This document shows, in pieces, positions 33,097 to 34,427 of a DNA stretch of 34,427 nucleotides. How positions within the stretch are numbered: the stretch's first letter is position 1; every line of letters starts with the position of its first letter. The notes under the pieces were generated by a model. It worked only from the letters and a program-made list of their open reading frames with translations. It was not told where the DNA came from and made no database searches. The stretch comes from Planctomycetota bacterium (GTDB taxonomy: Bacteria; Planctomycetota; B15-G4), in NCBI GenBank assembly GCA_029259725.1, contig JAJDER010000018.1, positions 1 to 34,427 on the forward strand, read 5' to 3'. A program made the position numbers and the translations under genes.

Positions 33097-33134
33097 CTTG
33101 GCGGCGCCCGAGCATCGGCGCCGGGGGCGCCAAG
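33097..33134 (+). terminator. GC-rich hairpin after the NTF2-like lipoprotein gene
   Basis: CTTGGCG (33097-33103) pairs with CGCCAAG (33128-33134), and within it GCGCC (33104-33108) can pair with GGCGC (33117-33121). The sequence GGCGCC occurs three times (33103, 33117, 33126). It lies 24 bases after the stop at 33073. Termination is plausible, but there is no T tract, and the stem overlaps the start of the repeat element at 33132. Confidence 0.35.
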
Positions 33135-33185
33135 ATGACGTGAAGATGATGCGATGGGCTTCCATCATCTGGGCGTCATCTTCAC
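33132..33185 (+). promoter_or_regulatory. Four-copy AGATGAYG direct/inverted repeat element
   Basis: AAGATGACG (33132-33140) is a perfect complement of CGTCATCTT (33174-33182), and inside it AGATGATG (33144-33151) complements CATCATCT (33163-33170) around an 11-base loop. An alternative 12-bp stem with one G-T pair forms between 33140-33151 and 33174-33185, so the two folds exclude each other. Viewed as DNA, there are two direct and two inverted copies of AGATGAYG. It lies about 95 bases upstream of the ATG at 33280. It could be an operator for a dimeric or tetrameric regulator, or an RNA switch or terminator. Confidence 0.5.
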
Positions 33186-33279
33186 CTGGCGAGCTCCCCT
33201 AGCCTCGCGAGTGTCGAGCGAGCGCCGCGGGCATGCGGCAGCGCGCTCCCTTCGCTTTCGAGCCACGGGAGGAGAACCG

Positions 33280-34221
33280 ATGTTGACCTTGACCAGCCTG
33301 ATCCTGCTGTCCGCCTTCGTCGCGCCGCCCGGCGACGGCGATCCGATCTGTTCCGTCACGGCCGTGCTCGCCCTGCAGGCCTCGCGCGGGGAACTCTACG
33401 AGGACCGCGTGATCGCCTGGGCGAACTGCGCCAACCTGCTCGACGAGAAGGAGCAGGAGGAGTGCCTGGAAGACGCGCAGGCCGACTACATGGAGGGCGT
33501 GGCCGAGGCCAACGCCGTGTTCGAGGCGCGACTCGCGCTGTGCTTGCAGCTCGGCGAGGGCGCGTACGACCCGGACATCGATCCGAAGGACTACACCTGC
33601 GACCTCGACAACCCCTACTGGCCGATGCCGATCGGTGCGACGTGGGTCTACCACAAGGAGACCGAGGACGGTCTCGAGGAGATCGTCGTGACCGTGCTGG
33701 ACGAGACGCGCGAGATCGAGGGCGTCGAGTGTCGCATCGTCAATGACGTGGTCACGCTGTTCGGGCGCGACGAGGACGGCCGCCTGGAAGAAGAAGGCGA
33801 ACTCATCGAGGACACCGACGACTACTACGCCCAGGACGGCGACGGCAACATCTGGTACTTCGGCGAGGTCGCCGAGGAGTACGAGGACGGTTACCTGGCC
33901 ACGCTCGACGGCTCGTGGCTGCACGGGCAGGACCACGCCAAGGCCGGCATCCTGGTCTGGGCCGACCCTGTCGAGAACACGACCTGGCGCCAGGAGTGGT
34001 TCCTGGACGAGGCCGAGGACGTGGGCACGGTGCTCTTCGTCGGCATCGACGTCGAGGTCCCCGGTTGCGGCGAGTTCGAGAACTGCGTGCAGACCCTCGA
34101 CTTCACGCCGCTGGAGCCGGGTTCGACCGAGATCAAGACCTACGCGTTCGGCATCGGCCCGGTGATGGAGGTGGACCCCGAGGATCCGGACAACCCGCTC
34201 ACGCTGGTGTGCAAGCGCTGA
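33280..34221 (+). CDS. Acidic secreted protein of unknown function
   Basis: Encodes 313 aa from the ATG at 33280, with AGGAG five bases upstream (33270-33274). The open frame runs further upstream to 33154 but crosses the repeat element and is not coding there. A short signal peptide (MLTLTSLILLSAFVAPPG) precedes a helical, cysteine-containing part (Cys 24, 50, 62, 88, 107). From NPYWPMPIGATWVYHKETEDG at about residue 111 it becomes a beta-rich domain with DDYYAQDGDGNIWYFGEVAEEYE, DGSWLHGQDHAKAGILVWADP and a final FGIGPVMEVDPED. The second part matches a type of secreted domain I associate with planctomycetes and myxobacteria, of unknown role. The many Asp/Glu residues could bind calcium; that is inference. 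Confidence 0.88.
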   Translation: MLTLTSLILLSAFVAPPGDGDPICSVTAVLALQASRGELYEDRVIAWANCANLLDEKEQEECLEDAQADYMEGVAEANAVFEARLALCLQLGEGAYDPDIDPKDYTCDLDNPYWPMPIGATWVYHKETEDGLEEIVVTVLDETREIEGVECRIVNDVVTLFGRDEDGRLEEEGELIEDTDDYYAQDGDGNIWYFGEVAEEYEDGYLATLDGSWLHGQDHAKAGILVWADPVENTTWRQEWFLDEAEDVGTVLFVGIDVEVPGCGEFENCVQTLDFTPLEPGSTEIKTYAFGIGPVMEVDPEDPDNPLTLVCKR

Positions 34222-34228
34222 CTCTCCC

Positions 34229-34246
34229 GGCGGTCCGCGGACCGCC
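34229..34246 (+). terminator. 18-bp perfect palindrome after the acidic protein gene
   Basis: GGCGGTCCGCGGACCGCC is its own reverse complement and starts 8 bases after the stop codon at 34219-34221. As RNA it folds into a 7-bp stem with a CGCG loop. It may help end transcription or be a dimer-binding site. Confidence 0.4.
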
Positions 34247-34285
34247 TCGCGCGGCCTTCCGACCCGGCTCGCGCCGGCCACGAGG

Positions 34286-34318
34286 GAGGGCCGCGGCGCC
34301 CGGTGCGCCGCGGCCCTC
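34286..34318. terminator. Bidirectional 14-bp hairpin between convergent genes
   Basis: GAGGGCCGCGGCGC (34286-34299) and GCGCCGCGGCCCTC (34305-34318) form a perfect 14-bp stem with a 5-base loop CCGGT. It sits between the gene ending at 34221 and the minus-strand gene ending at 34369, so it could serve both. There is no T tract on either side. Confidence 0.55.
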
Positions 34319-34368
34319 GATCCACCCGGGGTCTTCGTCCGTCTCGGTCGATTCGGGGTGCTCGCCGA

Positions 34369-34427
34369 TCAGTGGTGCTCGTGCGTGCGGCCGTTGAGGG
34401 GCGTGGCCGCGTAGGGGAAGACCTTGT
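34369..34427 (-). CDS. 3' end of a minus-strand gene cut by the window edge
   Basis: Reading leftwards from the window end, an open frame gives the last 19 codons of a protein, KVFPYAATPLNGRTHEHH followed by TGA at 34369-34371. The His-rich tail is unusual, but the fragment is too short to assign a family. The hairpin at 34286-34318 would be its downstream terminator, which supports a real gene end here. Confidence 0.45.
   Translation of the reverse strand, partial: KVFPYAATPLNGRTHEHH

Overview
The window is about 34 kb of very GC-rich bacterial chromosome, densely coded on both strands. I see no rRNA or tRNA genes, insertion sequences, integrases, phage genes or CRISPR arrays. The gene set suggests a member of the Planctomycetota: many predicted lipoproteins, large secreted repeat proteins (FG-GAP, STYLGG-type and right-handed beta-helix) with a similar C-terminal end, and a YdjY-like secreted protein. 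This placement is inferred from gene content and style. No marker gene that fixes taxonomy is present.

Layout. (1) 150-3739, plus strand: clpC followed by a 4-bp-overlapping YdjY-like secreted protein. (2) 3797-5999, minus strand: a radical SAM enzyme whose SPASM-like cysteine segment precedes the catalytic domain, then a lipoprotein gene that appears frameshifted. (3) 6135-9016, minus: a two-domain PPK2-type polyphosphate:AMP phosphotransferase and L-2-hydroxyglutarate dehydrogenase/oxidase. (4) 9117-10580, minus: an FG-GAP/VCBS secreted protein, divergent from (5) 10735-12160, plus: a conserved lipoprotein and a DUF2071 protein. (6) 12272-18787, minus: a seven-gene run. It holds a small possible Sm-like protein, an ABC ATPase, a periplasmic adaptor, two MacB/FtsX-type permeases, a TlpA-like thioredoxin lipoprotein and an alpha/beta-hydrolase-fold lipoprotein that lacks its nucleophile serine. 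(7) 18991-21360, plus: a DUF2339 polytopic membrane protein whose 3' end overlaps, in antisense, a small lipoprotein gene. (8) 21287-28152, minus: a membrane-bound molybdoenzyme (a four-cluster Fe-S/NrfD fusion plus a molybdopterin catalytic subunit), a HEAT-repeat secreted protein and a lipoprotein. (9) 28333-34221: an STYLGG-repeat secreted protein, a beta-helix secreted protein, an NTF2-like lipoprotein and an acidic secreted protein, with an elaborate inverted-repeat element before the last. (10) The 3' end of a further minus-strand gene enters at the right edge.

Functionally the window mixes proteostasis (ClpC), polyphosphate/nucleotide and 2-hydroxyglutarate metabolism, an export module coupled to envelope lipoproteins, a quinone-linked molybdoenzyme of unknown substrate whose active site probably faces the cytoplasm, and cell-surface proteins. 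Translational coupling is common: GTGA/ATGA 4-bp overlaps join clpC to the YdjY-like gene and occur at four junctions in the ABC operon. GTG starts are frequent, and one gene probably starts with TTG. The leads most worth following are the ABC/TlpA/inactive-hydrolase operon, the inverted-order radical SAM protein, the Fe-S/NrfD-fused molybdoenzyme, and the repeat element at 33132-33185.
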